64,000 bases of DNA from Symbiodinium natans (lineage: Eukaryota; Sar; Dinophyceae; Suessiales; Symbiodiniaceae). The position numbers were made by a program, and so were the translations under genes. The notes under the pieces were generated by a model. The model saw only the letters and a program-made list of their open reading frames with translations, made no database searches and was not told where the DNA came from. Positions 19,216-29,136 of this stretch are shown here, piece after piece. Within the stretch, counting starts at the first letter, position 1. Each line of letters starts with the position of its first letter. Location of the stretch: contig CAJNDS010002535.1 in NCBI GenBank assembly GCA_905221605.1, forward strand, positions 1 through 64,000, written 5' to 3'.

Positions 19216-19565
19216 CCCTTCTCATATCTCTTAATGAAATGAAGTCCTCTTGACCCATATAAAAGTGTATGTTCCTTGCCCAGAAGATGCGAGGAAGGCA
19301 TGTTAGAGCCAAGCAATCAAGGACGGGCGACAATGGTGCGGAGTTCTTCGGGGTCTGGAGATAAAGCAGTGCCTGTTATGTAGATTAATTAACCTCAGGT
19401 TAATTTCACCTGCGTTTCACTTGGCACCAACCCTAAACCCGAAACCCTAAACCCTGAACCCTGAATCCTAAGCCCTAGGCCCTAAACCCTAAACCCGGAA
19501 CCCTAAACACTCAACCCTAAACCCTAAACCCCCACCCAAACCCACCAACAAATCACCCCACGCAC

Positions 19566-19603
19566 TCTTCGAACTCGAGCTCCTGCGCTTCGCTCTGCGC
19601 AGC
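19566..19603 (-). CDS. Short exon, acidic
   Basis: Acceptor ATCCCAG, frame AAQSEAQELEFE, donor GA/GTGCGTG. Enclosed by CCCTAAA (left) and TTTAGGG (right). Confidence 0.4.
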
Positions 19604-20536
19604 CTGGGATGGTTTGCACAAAACCAACAGGTTTAGGGTATAGGGTTTAGGGTTTAGGGCTTAGGGATAGGGTTTCGTGGGGCTTAGGGTTTAGGGCTTG
19701 GGAAAAAGGATGTAGGGTTTGGGGTTGAGGGTTTAGGGTACCTTGAACTTGCTACTGCTTCTGCAAGGTCAATTTCCGGACCCACGCCTTGTCAAGAAAC
19801 TAGGTTGGCCCACCGACCCTCTGATAAGATTCCTATACATATAATCCTCTTAAACCCAAATAGCGAAAAAATAATAATAAATAAACTATTCCATATAACA
19901 AGGCCTACCCAGGAAAGGCACGAGACATAGCCCTTTTTGACCCCGGGAACTCGGGCCAATAGTCAAAAGCCCCCAAACCCTAAACCCTAAACCTTAAACC
20001 CTAAACCCTAAACCCTGAACCCTAAACCCTAACCCCTAAACCCTAAATCCTAAACCCTAAACCCTAAACCCTAAACCCTAGTACACGGGATGCAAGATAA
20101 CAACTGCTTCGTCTCGCCGTTCACGAGCTCAGCTAAAAGTCTAAAACCTCGCAGCCATACCCCCTCCCCCCGAATCTAAAGCAGCCCCAACTGGTGTTTT
20201 GAAGTGGGAGAGTGATTTAAATTCCTTAATGAGTGCAATGTTCTAGGAATGGAGCTGTGGGGAACCTGGTGTTTTCCGCGGGCTTCTGCTTTCGTTTCGT
20301 GGCGCCCTTTGAGAGCGAACTTGCAGACTGCGCTGAACCCAGACTCTTTGTCTCCTTCAGCTATAATCCCTAACCGCGCGAACCGCAGAAACGACGGGTT
20401 CCCCGTTTTGGGGTGCAGGGTTGAGGGTCCTGCTATAGGAGTGAATATTGGCGGGTATCTTGAACCTCCCTGTTGTTCGTGGCTCGCAGGTGAGGGAGTA
20501 GGAGAAGCAAGCTCGAAATTCGCACCTGCTGCATCG

Positions 20537-22048
20537 CTATGTGTCCACCAGCTGATCTTGCACAGCACTGCTGTCACCACCAAAACTAGCATTGCCCCAG
20601 GTCACAACGGATGCATCGGCCAGAATGGCAGCAAAAGCGGAGGTGGTAGCCTGGATCTGCTGCACGTCCTTCAGCTGACCTTGCACAGAACTCCCGTCGC
20701 CACCATTTGCAGGACAACCCCAGGTCAAGACAGACCCATCGCCCAGAATGGCAGCTAAAGCACGTCCGGTTGCTTGGATCGCCCGTACGTCCTTGAACCG
20801 ACCTTCCACAGCACTGCTGTCGCCGCCACAGTCCGCATGACCCCAGGTCACAGCAGACCCACAGCCCAGAATGGCAGCAAAAGCCGCGCAGGTAGCTTGG
20901 ATCTGCCGCACGTCCCTCAGCTGACCTTGAACCTCGCTGCTGTCGCCACCGTACTCAGGATCGCCCCAAGTCACGACCGACCCATCGCCCAGAATGGCGG
21001 CGAACGCTCGTTCATTAGCTTGGATTTGCCGTACGTCCTTCAGCTGACCTTGAACAGCACTGCTGTCGCCGCCAGAGGCAGCAGTGCCCCAGGTCACGAC
21101 AGACCCATCGCCCAGAATGGCAGCAAACGCACTCATGGTAGCTTGGATCTGCTGCACGTCCTTCAGCTGACCTTGAACCTCGCTGCTGTCGCCACCACAG
21201 TCAGGGCTGCCCCACGTCACGACAAAGCCATTGGCCAGAATGGCAGCAAAAGCAGCGCCGAAACCACCGCTGTAGATTGTAGCTTGGATCTGCTGCACAT
21301 CCTTCAGCCGGTCTTGAACAGCAATACTGTCGCCGCCTTGGTTAGCATCACCCCAGGTCACGACAGACCCGTCGCCCAGGATGGCAGCAAAAGCGGACGA
21401 CGTAGCCTGGATCTGCTGCACATCCTGCAGCCTTGCCGCTGCGGCGCTGCGGCCTCCACCACGCAAAGCTCTGCCCCAGGTCACAACAGACCCATCACTG
21501 CGTATTGCAGCAAATGCCATTTGGGTTGCCTGGATCTGCTGCACGTCCTTCAGCTGCCCTTGAACCTCACGGCTGTCGCCACCATAGCCAGCACAGCCCC
21601 AGGTCGCAACAGACCCATCGCCCAGAATGGCAGCGAAAGCTGAGCTGGTGGCTTGGATCTGTTGCGCGTCCTTCAGCTGCCCGTGCGCAGCACTGCTGTC
21701 GCCACCACGGCCGCCATGGCCCCAGGGCACGACAGACCCATCACCCCGAACGGCGGCAAAAGCCGCACCGGTCACAAGAGACCCATCTCCCAGAATGACG
21801 CCCTTAGTCCGTTTGCTGCCGCAAACCTCAGTGCGGCTCATCTTCAAGGCCAGTGTATCGCCCAACTTGGATTCCTTAAGCGTGGCAGCTCCGTCCAGGA
21901 CGCCTCCGGAAGAGTCAAAGAGTTTGCCTCTGCCAACTCCCAGAGCCTTCTGTGCTCTGCTCCTCAATGTTTCGAGTTTCTCATCCGGCTCTGCTTCCAG
22001 TGAAACGGTCCTCCCACTTAGCAGGCTCACCTCAATCACGAGGGACAT
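20537..22048 (-). CDS. Ubiquitin-like plus RCC1-type repeat protein, intronless
   Basis: About 503 codons from ATG at 22048 to the stop at 20537. An earlier in-frame GTG at 22162 is a less likely start. Residues 1-70 (SLVIEVSLLSGRTVSLEAEP...) resemble a ubiquitin-like fold. The rest is about ten tandem repeats of roughly 41 residues with the pattern DGSVVTWGxxxxGGDSSxVQ, QLKDVQQIQAT, AFAAIL, i.e. a beta-propeller of RCC1 type as in HERC-like proteins. No HECT domain follows. Function unknown; it may bind ubiquitin-pathway or chromatin partners (inference). No telomere repeats interrupt it, unlike neighbours, and it lies inside the helicase gene on the same strand. Confidence 0.85.
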   Translation of the reverse strand: MSLVIEVSLLSGRTVSLEAEPDEKLETLRSRAQKALGVGRGKLFDSSGGVLDGAATLKESKLGDTLALKMSRTEVCGSKRTKGVILGDGSLVTGAAFAAVRGDGSVVPWGHGGRGGDSSAAHGQLKDAQQIQATSSAFAAILGDGSVATWGCAGYGGDSREVQGQLKDVQQIQATQMAFAAIRSDGSVVTWGRALRGGGRSAAAARLQDVQQIQATSSAFAAILGDGSVVTWGDANQGGDSIAVQDRLKDVQQIQATIYSGGFGAAFAAILANGFVVTWGSPDCGGDSSEVQGQLKDVQQIQATMSAFAAILGDGSVVTWGTAASGGDSSAVQGQLKDVRQIQANERAFAAILGDGSVVTWGDPEYGGDSSEVQGQLRDVRQIQATCAAFAAILGCGSAVTWGHADCGGDSSAVEGRFKDVRAIQATGRALAAILGDGSVLTWGCPANGGDGSSVQGQLKDVQQIQATTSAFAAILADASVVTWGNASFGGDSSAVQDQLVDT

Positions 22049-22162
22049 GAGGCAGCACGGGGCAATTATGCTTTGGAAGTAGTTTATTGCAGATACCGTC
22101 GATGGTAGGGCGCACAAGATGCCATCTTTGGGCCAGAAAGCCACTTGTAAACTCTGAAACAC

Positions 22163-22680
22163 GAAATAACTATGAAGCAGATGCCCCGAAAGTGGTAAAC
22201 TTCAACAGAAACCTGATGACGACTATATTATCATCAGCAGCAGAGTCGCCAGAACATAGACGCAAAAAGCACTTTCGCTAAGAGAAAGGCAAGCAGGAAA
22301 CCAGTGCAGTCACGAGAAAGCTGGTGACTCGCGACTACGAGTTAAGATGTCGTGCCGTGAACGTGCTGTGAACGTTCGTGTGAAGGCCTTTCCTAGGTGC
22401 TTCCTTTCGCAACCAAACCCCACACTTTCGCATCCTGGAAACCTCTGATGAGCCGTGGCTTGTTGGACAAAAAGAATCTGCATGATCAGATGTGCTCCTC
22501 TTTAGGATTTGGGGGCCCTCCTCCTTAGAATTTGACCCTCCTATGTAGGATTTAGGAACCCATTTCTTTAGCGTTCAGGGACCCTCCTTTTCAGGATTAG
22601 GGGTTCCTCCTCGTTAGGACTTTAAGGACTGTCCTGCTTAGCTTCATAGGGAGGGGGGTAACTTCAGGAACACATTCAAA
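22163..22680. other. Region 5' of the RCC1-like gene
   Basis: Unique sequence without telomere repeats; likely promoter/UTR of the RCC1-like gene. From 22500 to 22630 it holds four or five degenerate copies of a roughly 30-bp unit (TTAGGATTTGGGG...CCCTCCT). Confidence 0.4.
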
Positions 22681-22687
22681 CAAGTAC

Positions 22688-22786
22688 GTGCCCAGATGTG
22701 AGGCAGGCGACAGGGATAATCTGCCGCTTCTCAATCTGTGCCAAAACCTGGGATACCACACCATGCTCCAGGCCGAAGAGGAAGGC
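22688..22786 (-). CDS. Exon, unknown
   Basis: Acceptor GACGGCAG, frame AFLFGLEHGVVSQVLAQIEK continuing RQIIPVACLTSGH, donor GGGCAC/GTACTT. Clean open frame. Probably part of the helicase insert. Confidence 0.5.
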
Positions 22787-23327
22787 CTGCCGTCAAAACG
22801 TACATCAGGCAACCCGTATTGAATTCTTGTTGTGTTCAAACTACCAGGTCCCAAAACAACCATAAGGTAGGTAAGGTTTCGCCTTTGCAGTCAATCTCAT
22901 CCCATAGCTCCCCCCATACTTGCGCGCAATTCTTCTGGGGGCAGTTTGAAAAGAACTGGGTTCCCCTCCTGGTGGTCTTTTGACAAAGGATAGACGGGGG
23001 CTCATGTCGTCCTAATCTTGCGTAGCCCTCGTTTGCGCAGGGTTTCGATCAAAGGCTTGTGTTGCACCACTGAACCCTATTATCAACTCAGCTACTAAGC
23101 TATCGGGTTGATAAGGATTTAGAGTTTCAGCATAACAGCTTTGTAGGGCTTTAGGGTTTAGGGTTTGACGGTTCTGGATTGAAATTCTTAAGGGCTCAGG
23201 TCCGGGGGGAAGCCGGGAGGAGTTTCGGCATTTTAAACTTCACAAGAGTTTCAAGCTGGCTTGTCGGGCTTTAGGGTCTTAGGGTTGAGGCTTTGCGGCT
23301 AATACCCAAGGTTTGGAATCTTCCTAC

Positions 23328-23436
23328 CCAGAGTCGGATCCCCAGACGCCTCGCTGCCCAATTCCAGCAGGAGCAAGGCCAGCTCTCGGACGATTTTCTC
23401 CACACAGTCGCACGTCACGCCGTGCTGTTGCAGCTC
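23328..23436 (-). CDS. Exon, helical, Glu/Leu-rich
   Basis: Acceptor TGAGAG, frame ELQQHGVTCDCVEKIVRELA continuing LLLLELGSEASGDPT, donor CTGG/GTAGGAAG. The plus strand is also open, but composition and neighbours favour minus. Confidence 0.5.
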
Positions 23437-23837
23437 CTCTCAGGAATGGCTCAGGGTTCAGCCGCGATTACGCCTTTGTAGTTCATCTGCCACCCCCCCA
23501 ATTGACAACTAGGGCTCCTTCATATAGTTTGAGTTCTGTTCCGCAGAAATGTTCACGGGGCTTTGTCATTATCGGATTCTTCCGCGCTTTAAGGCGGGGG
23601 GGGGGGGGGGGGGGGCGGGGGTTTGGGGGCAATATAGGGGCCTTAATGATAGAACAGGGTCTTGGGGGTCGTAGTGATAGTATATTTATAAAGAGACCAT
23701 AAGGAATACTGTTCCTAGTTATTTCTAGTTATTCCAACCCCTTTTGTAAGGCAACAACGGCTCCAAGGTTGTGGGTGCTTTGAAGGAAAGGAGCACTGCG
23801 CTGCCTCTCGAAACCTGAGTCCTGTTCTTGGAAGCCC

Positions 23838-23945
23838 TGTTGACGTAGTAAGTATGGTTAGTAAGGTGGTTTATGGGGATTCTCAGAGGGTTTCTTGAGG
23901 ATACTGAGTAGACTTAGTAAGTCAACAAAACGCTTCCAAGTTGGA
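23838..23945. mobile_element. Family 7 element, copy 2
   Basis: TTGACGTAGTAAGTATGGTTAG inverted against GTAGACTTAGTAAGTCAAC, with GGATTCTCAGAGGG core and downstream GCTTCCAAG, matching 10689-10795. Confidence 0.55.
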
Positions 23946-24130
23946 TGCCTGCAATCCTACGGGCTCCTTAGATTGGGGGGGTGCCAGCAAAGGTCGCCAA
24001 AAAAGAATCATGACCCACACCCGTACACCTTGCACTCCTAAACCCTGAACCACCCTAAGCCCTAAACCCTAAGCCCTAAGCCCTGAGCCCTTAGCCCTAA
24101 ACCCTAAACCCTAAACCCTGAACTCTAAAG

Positions 24131-24240
24131 CGCCCAGAAAGGGCAAGAGCTTTAGAACAGCCCCTTGGGCCTCCCAGATCTCACTGGTCAGGGCCCGCGA
24201 GGGCACCTCAGCCACCTCCGCCCCCTCATTGCGAGGATAC
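24131..24240 (-). CDS. Exon, unknown
   Basis: Acceptor AATCTAAG, frame YPRNEGAEVAEVPSRALTSE continuing IWEAQGAVLKLLPFLG. Good coding composition. CCCTAAA on the left, TTTAGGG on the right. Confidence 0.5.
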
Positions 24241-24244
24241 CTTA

Positions 24245-24645
24245 GATTAGGGTTTAGGGTTTAGGGTTTAGGGTTTAGAGGGTTTATAGGGTTTAGAGGG
24301 TTTATGGGTTTATAGGGTTTATAGGGTTTATAGGTTTATAGGGTTTATAGGGTTTATAGGGTTTATAGGGTTTATAGGGTTTATAGGGTTTATAGGGTTT
24401 ATAGGGTTTATAGGGTTTATAGGGTTTATAGGGTTTATAGGGTTTATAGGGTTTATAGGGTTTATAGGGTTTATAGGGTTTATAGTGTTTATAGGGTTTA
24501 TAGGGTTTATAGGGTTTATAGGGTTTATAGGGTTTATAGGGTTTATAGGGTTTATAGGGTTTATAGGGTTTATAGGGTTTATAGGGTTTATAGGGTTTAT
24601 AGGGTTTATAGGGTTTATAGGGTTTATAGGGTTTAGGGTTTAGGG
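24245..24645 (+). repeat. Long TTTATAGGG (9-mer) array
   Basis: About 38 tandem 9-bp units with very few changes (one TTTATAGTG near 24482), bounded by normal TTTAGGG units. Much more uniform than the mixed heptamer tracts nearby. Confidence 0.95.
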
Positions 24646-24647
24646 TT

Positions 24648-24752
24648 GGGATGTCCCCCCTTATACTACGTAGCAGTCTTTAGGGATGCTAGTACCCCTA
24701 CTATAATCCCTTAAGGACTGTTTTAGTATAAGGGTGAACATCCCAACGTACA
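24648..24752. mobile_element. Family 3 element, copy
   Basis: TTGGGATGTCCCCCCTTATAC inverted against GTATAAGGGTGAACATCCCAA, with inner CAGTCTTTAGGGATGC / CCCTTAAGGACTG arms. Confidence 0.7.
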
Positions 24753-24769
24753 GGGTTTGGGGCAGACAG

Positions 24770-24866
24770 CAGTTCTTCGTGCGGGTTTCGACTGATCCCA
24801 ATGTCAAACTCAAAGGGCCCCCGCGTTTTGTCCCTGTACCGGAACCCACGCCTTCTAGTGCGGCGG
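24770..24866. CDS. Exon island, strand unresolved
   Basis: Minus: acceptor CTAGAAG, frame FRYRDKTRGPFEFDIGISRN, donor CCT/GTACGT. Plus: acceptor AGACAG, frame QFFVRVSTDPNVKLKGPPRF, donor GCGG/GTTTAC. Both look coding. Neighbours favour minus. Confidence 0.4.
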
Positions 24867-24950
24867 GTTTACGGTGCAGGGTTGAGGGTTTAGGGGCTCT
24901 AGCCTGCAGCTAGCGCTTGAATGTTCTTTTTGTTTTTTCTCCCGAGGCGC

Positions 24951-25098
24951 TCCTGAATAATCTGTAGTTTCTTCCAGGAGCTCTTAGCCCAACTCTGATG
25001 GGTGTGCGCACTCTGTTCACATTAGCAAAGCAACCTCCGAACGCCCCAGAACATCAGCAAATCCTCTGCCCGCATTCTTTCGAGCTCAGGGTAGCTGG
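24951..25098 (-). CDS. Exon or exon pair with an internal TAA
   Basis: One frame reads LERMRAEDLLMFWGVRRLL, then TAA near 25022, then EQSAHTHQSWAKSSWKKLQI and IQERL. Either two exons with a short intron, or one exon broken by a nonsense change. Confidence 0.35.
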
Positions 25099-25195
25099 AC
25101 CCTAAACCCCAAATCCTAAACCCTGAACCCTAACTAAACCCTAAACCCTAAACCCTAAACCCTAAACCCCTAAACCCCTAAACCCCTAACCCAGA

Positions 25196-25288
25196 GAAGG
25201 TTTCAGCAGGGCACTCCACCCGCTGGAAGGTGGGCATCTTGCGAGCAGGAAGTGCGGTCCTCGAGGAGGAGGCCCAGGTGAGCAATTC
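25196..25288. CDS. Exon island, strand unresolved
   Basis: Minus frame EELLTWASSSRTALPARKMP continuing TFQRVECPAE. Plus frame EKVSAGHSTRWKVGILRAGS with a consensus CAG/GTGAGC donor. I cannot decide. Confidence 0.35.
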
Positions 25289-25469
25289 TTCATAGGGTTG
25301 AAGGGTCTAGGGGTTCAGGAATTTAGGGGGCAATTCTTCATAGGGTTTACAAGGGGGTCATCATTGGAATCCAGCCCCAAACCCAGTTGAGGTGCCCTAA
25401 CAATGTTGTGCTAGGAACCCAACGGAGCTCGCGACTCGGATGCCCCAATCCAGGAATTGCTCAGAGGGT

Positions 25470-25790
25470 TTAGAGACGACGAAACCCCGTTGTAGGTGCC
25501 ATCGGCAGGTACCCTTTCCAACAGGACCTGTACACAAATAGCAGTGAAGTGAGACAAGGAAGTGAACTGCGTATTGCTCCCTTGGACCCTGAACGCTGAG
25601 CCCTTGTAAGCTCAAAAGGGGAGAAGCTGAGAAGCTCCAAAGAAACACAAGACATCACAAATGTAAGCTCCTCGGGACGTGATGCATCTTCGACTGCATG
25701 ACTGCCTGCCATGGAGATGTCGGGAAGAGAGGGGCCTCGTACAGTTCTTCTCGAAGGCAGAAACGATGGCATCCCAAATCTTTGTAGGAC
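25470..25790 (-). CDS. Exon, unknown, about 105 codons
   Basis: Begins after GCCTTAG at the end of a family 4 element. Open frame LFVLQRFGMPSFLPSRRTVR and on through AVEDASRPEELTFVMSCVSL. Two other frames are open for 50-60 codons in the same place, so the frame is not certain. Confidence 0.35.
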   Translation of the reverse strand, partial: VLQRFGMPSFLPSRRTVRGPSLPDISMAGSHAVEDASRPEELTFVMSCVSLELLSFSPFELTRAQRSGSKGAIRSSLPCLTSLLFVYRSCWKGYLPMAPTTGFRRL

Positions 25791-25807
25791 AAAGAGCTAA
25801 GGCTTGA

Positions 25808-25950
25808 ATCATGGGCCCTTAGTATGGCCCCCTTACCCTTGTTTATAGGGATCCGAAGTATGGCCGAAGTATGGCCCCTTATATAGCACATAAAGCGTAT
25901 ACGAGGGTTGAAAAAATAGGGTCCCCGCATTAAGGGCCCATGCCCCGGAG
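25808..25950. mobile_element. Family 4 element, copy
   Basis: CATGGGCCCTTAGTATGGCCC inverted against GCATTAAGGGCCCATG, with a CCCCTTATATAGCACAT core and an internal duplication of GAAGTATGGCC. It separates two minus-strand exons. Confidence 0.7.
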
Positions 25951-26075
25951 ACTTGGTTGACGCCTGCCATCTTGTTTAAGCCTTCAGGGCTTGGGGGGCT
26001 ATCACGGCTCTTTGCTGCAGCCAGGTGCAACGCGTGCAAGGTTCCCATGGGACCGTACCCTCCGAGGCCACGAAA
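25951..26075 (-). CDS. Exon, unknown
   Basis: Open frame FRGLGGYGPMGTLHALHLAA continuing AKSRDSPPSPEGLNKMAG, ending at the family 4 element. Good composition. Confidence 0.45.
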
Positions 26076-26444
26076 CCCCAAGGCCCTAAACCCTTAACCC
26101 TAAACCTTAAACCCTAAGTCTTGAGGCTGACAGATCTTGCGTGGGTTGGATCTTCGCTGGAGGGCATCACCTCAAGTGATTTAAAGTCTTTAACTCGAAG
26201 ACCCCCTTTTTCTCTTGTGCCCCATTTAGAGGTCATGCGGTTTCGGGTTTTAGGTTTTAGGGTTCAGGGTCAGCGTGCAAAGTATGGGAAAAAGTACCGT
26301 GGCGATTGAAGCTCTGCACATGAACCTCAGGAGCGGTTGTTTAACTTGGGCAATCCGATTCACAAGTCGCAAGTCCCGCAGCAAAATAACCTCGTTCCTT
26401 CGGCATCGAGCCCGAAGCATTTGTGCGTCGCATTACCCTAAACC

Positions 26445-26592
26445 CTAAACCCTAACCCTAAACCCTATAAACCCTATAAACCCTATAAACCCTATAAACC
26501 CTAAACCCTAAACCCTAAACCCTAAACCCTAAACCCTAAACCCTAAACCCTAAACCCTAAACCCTAAACCCTAAACCCTAAACCCTAAACCC
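26445..26592 (-). repeat. CCCTAAA array with CCCTATAAA units
   Basis: About 20 units. Five are the 9-bp CCCTATAAA variant, clustered together (26460-26505). Confidence 0.9.
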
Positions 26593-26670
26593 TCGCCTCT
26601 GTGCAACCTTTTGTGAGGCCCGGAGCTGCCTCTTCGGTTTGTTACCGCCCGGCCACGGCACCACTTAGAG

Positions 26671-26782
26671 CTTATACCTGGGACTCTATTTACCTACAGT
26701 TTTGTTGTAGCTACCCCCTTCATTAGTAGGTGTAACCCATAAAGCTGTAGGGAAAGAAAGTCTCAGGTAGTGCTTGGCGTTT
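26671..26782. mobile_element. Family 6 element, copy 2
   Basis: ACCTGGGACTCTATTTACCTAC inverted against GGAAAGAAAGTCTCAGGT, with GTAGCTACCCCCTTC / TAGTAGGTGTAAC inside, matching 8268-8360. Confidence 0.6.
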
Positions 26783-27179
26783 GTTTTTTGTCCGTGCAAC
26801 CTAAGCTCGAAAGCCTATCAGATGTGAGCTTGGAAACCCTAAACCCTAAACCCTAAACCCTAAACCCTGAACCCTGAACCATCCGACCAGGTCCGGACTG
26901 GCCTGGACCCTGAATGTACATCCACGCAGCCCTGTGGCACGCAGACATCTCTAATGCTCTGTGAGCAAAACAAACGCCTTCTGAAAGCATCAACCCTGTT
27001 GAAGAAGTAGAATCAAAAAACAGAGAGAAAAAGGGCAGGCAGTAAGAACGGTATGGAGTTGCACATTCCTAGCTACAGATGCTTCTGGCACCTGATCTCA
27101 ACCCAAAAACCCTCTGGCAAGGATCCCTAAACCCTAAACCCTAAACCCTAAGCCCTAAACCCTAAACCCTAAACCCTAA

Positions 27180-27233
27180 ACCGCGCCTGCAGCTCGCGGC
27201 GGAGTCCTGAGAAGTCCTCTCGGCTGCTCGCCT
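27180..27233 (-). CDS. Short exon, unknown
   Basis: Acceptor CATCTGAG, frame ASSREDFSGLRRELQAR. CCCTAAA on the left, a TTTAGGG array on the right. Confidence 0.4.
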
Positions 27234-27262
27234 CAGATGCAGTTTCTTACTTGGGCTCGCCT

Positions 27263-27396
27263 TGGGGTTTAGGGTTTAGGGTTTAGGGTTTAGGGTTTAG
27301 GGTTTAGGGTTTAGGGTTTAGGGTTTAGGGTTTAGGGTTTAGGGTTTAGGGTTTAGGGTTTAGGGCTTAGCGTTTAGGGTTTAGGGTTTAGGGTTT
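27263..27396 (+). repeat. TTTAGGG array
   Basis: About 18 near-perfect units. Confidence 0.95.
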
Positions 27397-27427
27397 AAAC
27401 CTCGAAATAAACTAGGAATATAGGCTT

Positions 27428-27540
27428 GGTAGCCCAGTAACCATATTTTAACAGGGACACCCGTTTTTTGGGGGGGTTGGTTTCTTTACAAGGGAACCTT
27501 GCACCGAAAAAGGGCAAAGGGCCCCACTGGGCTTTTGACC
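27428..27540. mobile_element. Family 1 element, copy
   Basis: GGCTTGGTAGCCCAGTAACC inverted against CCCCACTGGGC, with GTTTTTTGGGGGGGTTGG / CCGAAAAAGGGCAAAGGG arms. The right TIR end is degraded. Confidence 0.7.
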
Positions 27541-27965
27541 GTCAGCGTTGTGAAAGTGGGGGTAACTGGGTTCTAGGCTTGGTAGCAAGGCCCGACACAC
27601 AACGAACTCACTGACTGACCCGGGCCGACTTTGCCTTTTAACTCTGCACAGTACCCAGCCCCAACCATCACGCGCTAGACCGGACAGCCTCCATAGTTGC
27701 GGATCCCTGCTCGAATGAGTTTACCCTGAACCCGGAGCTGGGGGCGTAAACCCTGCACCCCGACCCAACCCTAAATCCCCCGCCAAATTCCCCTAATACC
27801 CCCCCAAAAAACCCCTAAATCCCCGAATCCTTCCTAAAGAGCTTTACTTCCCTAATTCCCCGAACCCTTATGCCCTAAAGTATAAACCCTAACCCTAAAC
27901 TGCTAGTTCCCCCAAACCCCTAAACCCCGCCCCCCTCCCCGAGGGGCACGGGCCTTGCAGCTTGC

Positions 27966-28003
27966 AAAAGATGCCGTGAGTCCCAGCACCTCCAGGAGAC
28001 TTG
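27966..28003 (-). CDS. Helicase motif III exon (GLTAS)
   Basis: Acceptor AACCCCAG, frame SLLEVLGLTASF, GC donor TCTTTT/GCAAGC. LGLTAS is the motif III form of Dicer and RIG-I helicases, linking ATP hydrolysis to RNA unwinding. In order after the DECH exon. Confidence 0.8.
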
Positions 28004-28014
28004 CTGGGGTTCAG

Positions 28015-28135
28015 GGTTTAGGGTTTATAGGGTTTATAGGGTTTATAGGGTTTATAGGGTTTATAGGGTTTATAGGGTTTATAGGGTTTATAGGGTTTAT
28101 AGGGTTTAGAGGGTTTAGAGGGTTGAGGGTTTAGG
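28015..28135 (+). repeat. TTTATAGGG (9-mer) array
   Basis: About nine 9-bp units followed by TTTAGAGGG variants. Confidence 0.9.
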
Positions 28136-28418
28136 GTTTAGGGGGTTTCGAGGTTTGGGGGGTTTAGGGTTTAGGTTTAGGGCCTTAGGGTTGGTGAACT
28201 TACAGGGCGAACATCCCGAATGGTTTAGGATGTAGAGACTTTTTGACGTTTAGGGTCTTGGTTTTGGCGTTTTAGGAGTGAATGTGTTCAGGGTTTTCGG
28301 GGCTGACGGGTTTAATACGTGCCGAAGACAGCAGGGGCCGATTGAATGGTCATTCTGAATTCCAGAAAGTTCGCAGGGTTGAGGGTTTAGGGTTGTAATA
28401 ACACGTAAACCATTTTAC

Positions 28419-28467
28419 GCCCTCCGGCCCGGACGTCTGCGTTGGGCGCGAGGCTGTCGCCACTTTC
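28419..28467 (-). CDS. Short helicase exon between motifs II and III
   Basis: Acceptor GTGTGCAG, frame ESGDSLAPNADVRAGG, donor GGC/GTAAAA. Likely the variable linker after the DECH exon. Confidence 0.5.
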
Positions 28468-28684
28468 CTGCACACCAGATTAGGGTCTAGGGTGGCGCCC
28501 TCAACCCTAAGCCCTAGATGCGGTTTTGCTGATCCACGAGTTAAGACGAAAAGCCTTGAACCCTGCGCCCAAGCCCAAAATCCCCGCACCCCCTAACTAC
28601 CCCTCAATAAAGGGGACCTATATACCCTACCATTATGATGAACGGGTAGTTGGGGGGGTGCTGGTGCACCCCAAACTCTCAAAG

Positions 28685-28762
28685 CTCATCTGATTTGCCG
28701 GCTCCCGACTCCTGACGGTGCAGCCGCCACAGCAGCTCAACTGCTGGGGATTCCCCCCTGGC
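28685..28762 (-). CDS. Helicase exon directly after DECH
   Basis: Acceptor CTCCAAG, frame ARGESPAVELLWRLHRQESG. Joined to the previous exon it gives DECHE-ARGESP, the DECHxA-R arrangement of Dicer helicases. Exact 3' end not fixed (TGA at about 28675). Confidence 0.7.
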
Positions 28763-29081
28763 CTTGGAGGGCTTAGGGCTTAGGGTTTGGGGCTATTCGT
28801 TTCCATTCGTATTTCTGTATTGCTACTGTTATATGGTTACCAGTGCTATGAGGACTACCACTACGTATTGCCATTACCACTATTCGAGTATTCTGTTATC
28901 ATTCTCATGTTTGATGTCGCGATTCTAAACCCTAAACCCGAAACCCGAAATCCTGAACCCTAAGCCCTTTTACGGCTAGGACTGCTGCAATGCCTGCCAA
29001 ACCCTAAGCCCTAAACCCTAAGCCCTAAACTAGCCTACCGCAAGTCGAGAGCGGCTAAGTCTGCCAGCAAAGTGTAGGTGC

Positions 29082-29136
29082 CTCGTGGCATTCGTCGACA
29101 ATGAAGAGGGAAAACTCGTCAAAGTGGAAGAAGCCT
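29082..29136 (-). CDS. Helicase motif II exon (DECH box)
   Basis: Acceptor AACCCTAG (within a telomere-like unit), frame GFFHFDEFSLFIVDECHE, GC donor CACGAG/GCACCT. DECH is the Walker B/motif II of Dicer and RIG-I-type helicases. Confidence 0.9.

Noticed and set aside
20774-21643. Long plus-strand ORF
   Set aside because: Antisense shadow of the RCC1 repeats.
24245-24645. CRISPR-like regular repeats
   Set aside because: There are no spacers; it is a pure 9-bp tandem array.
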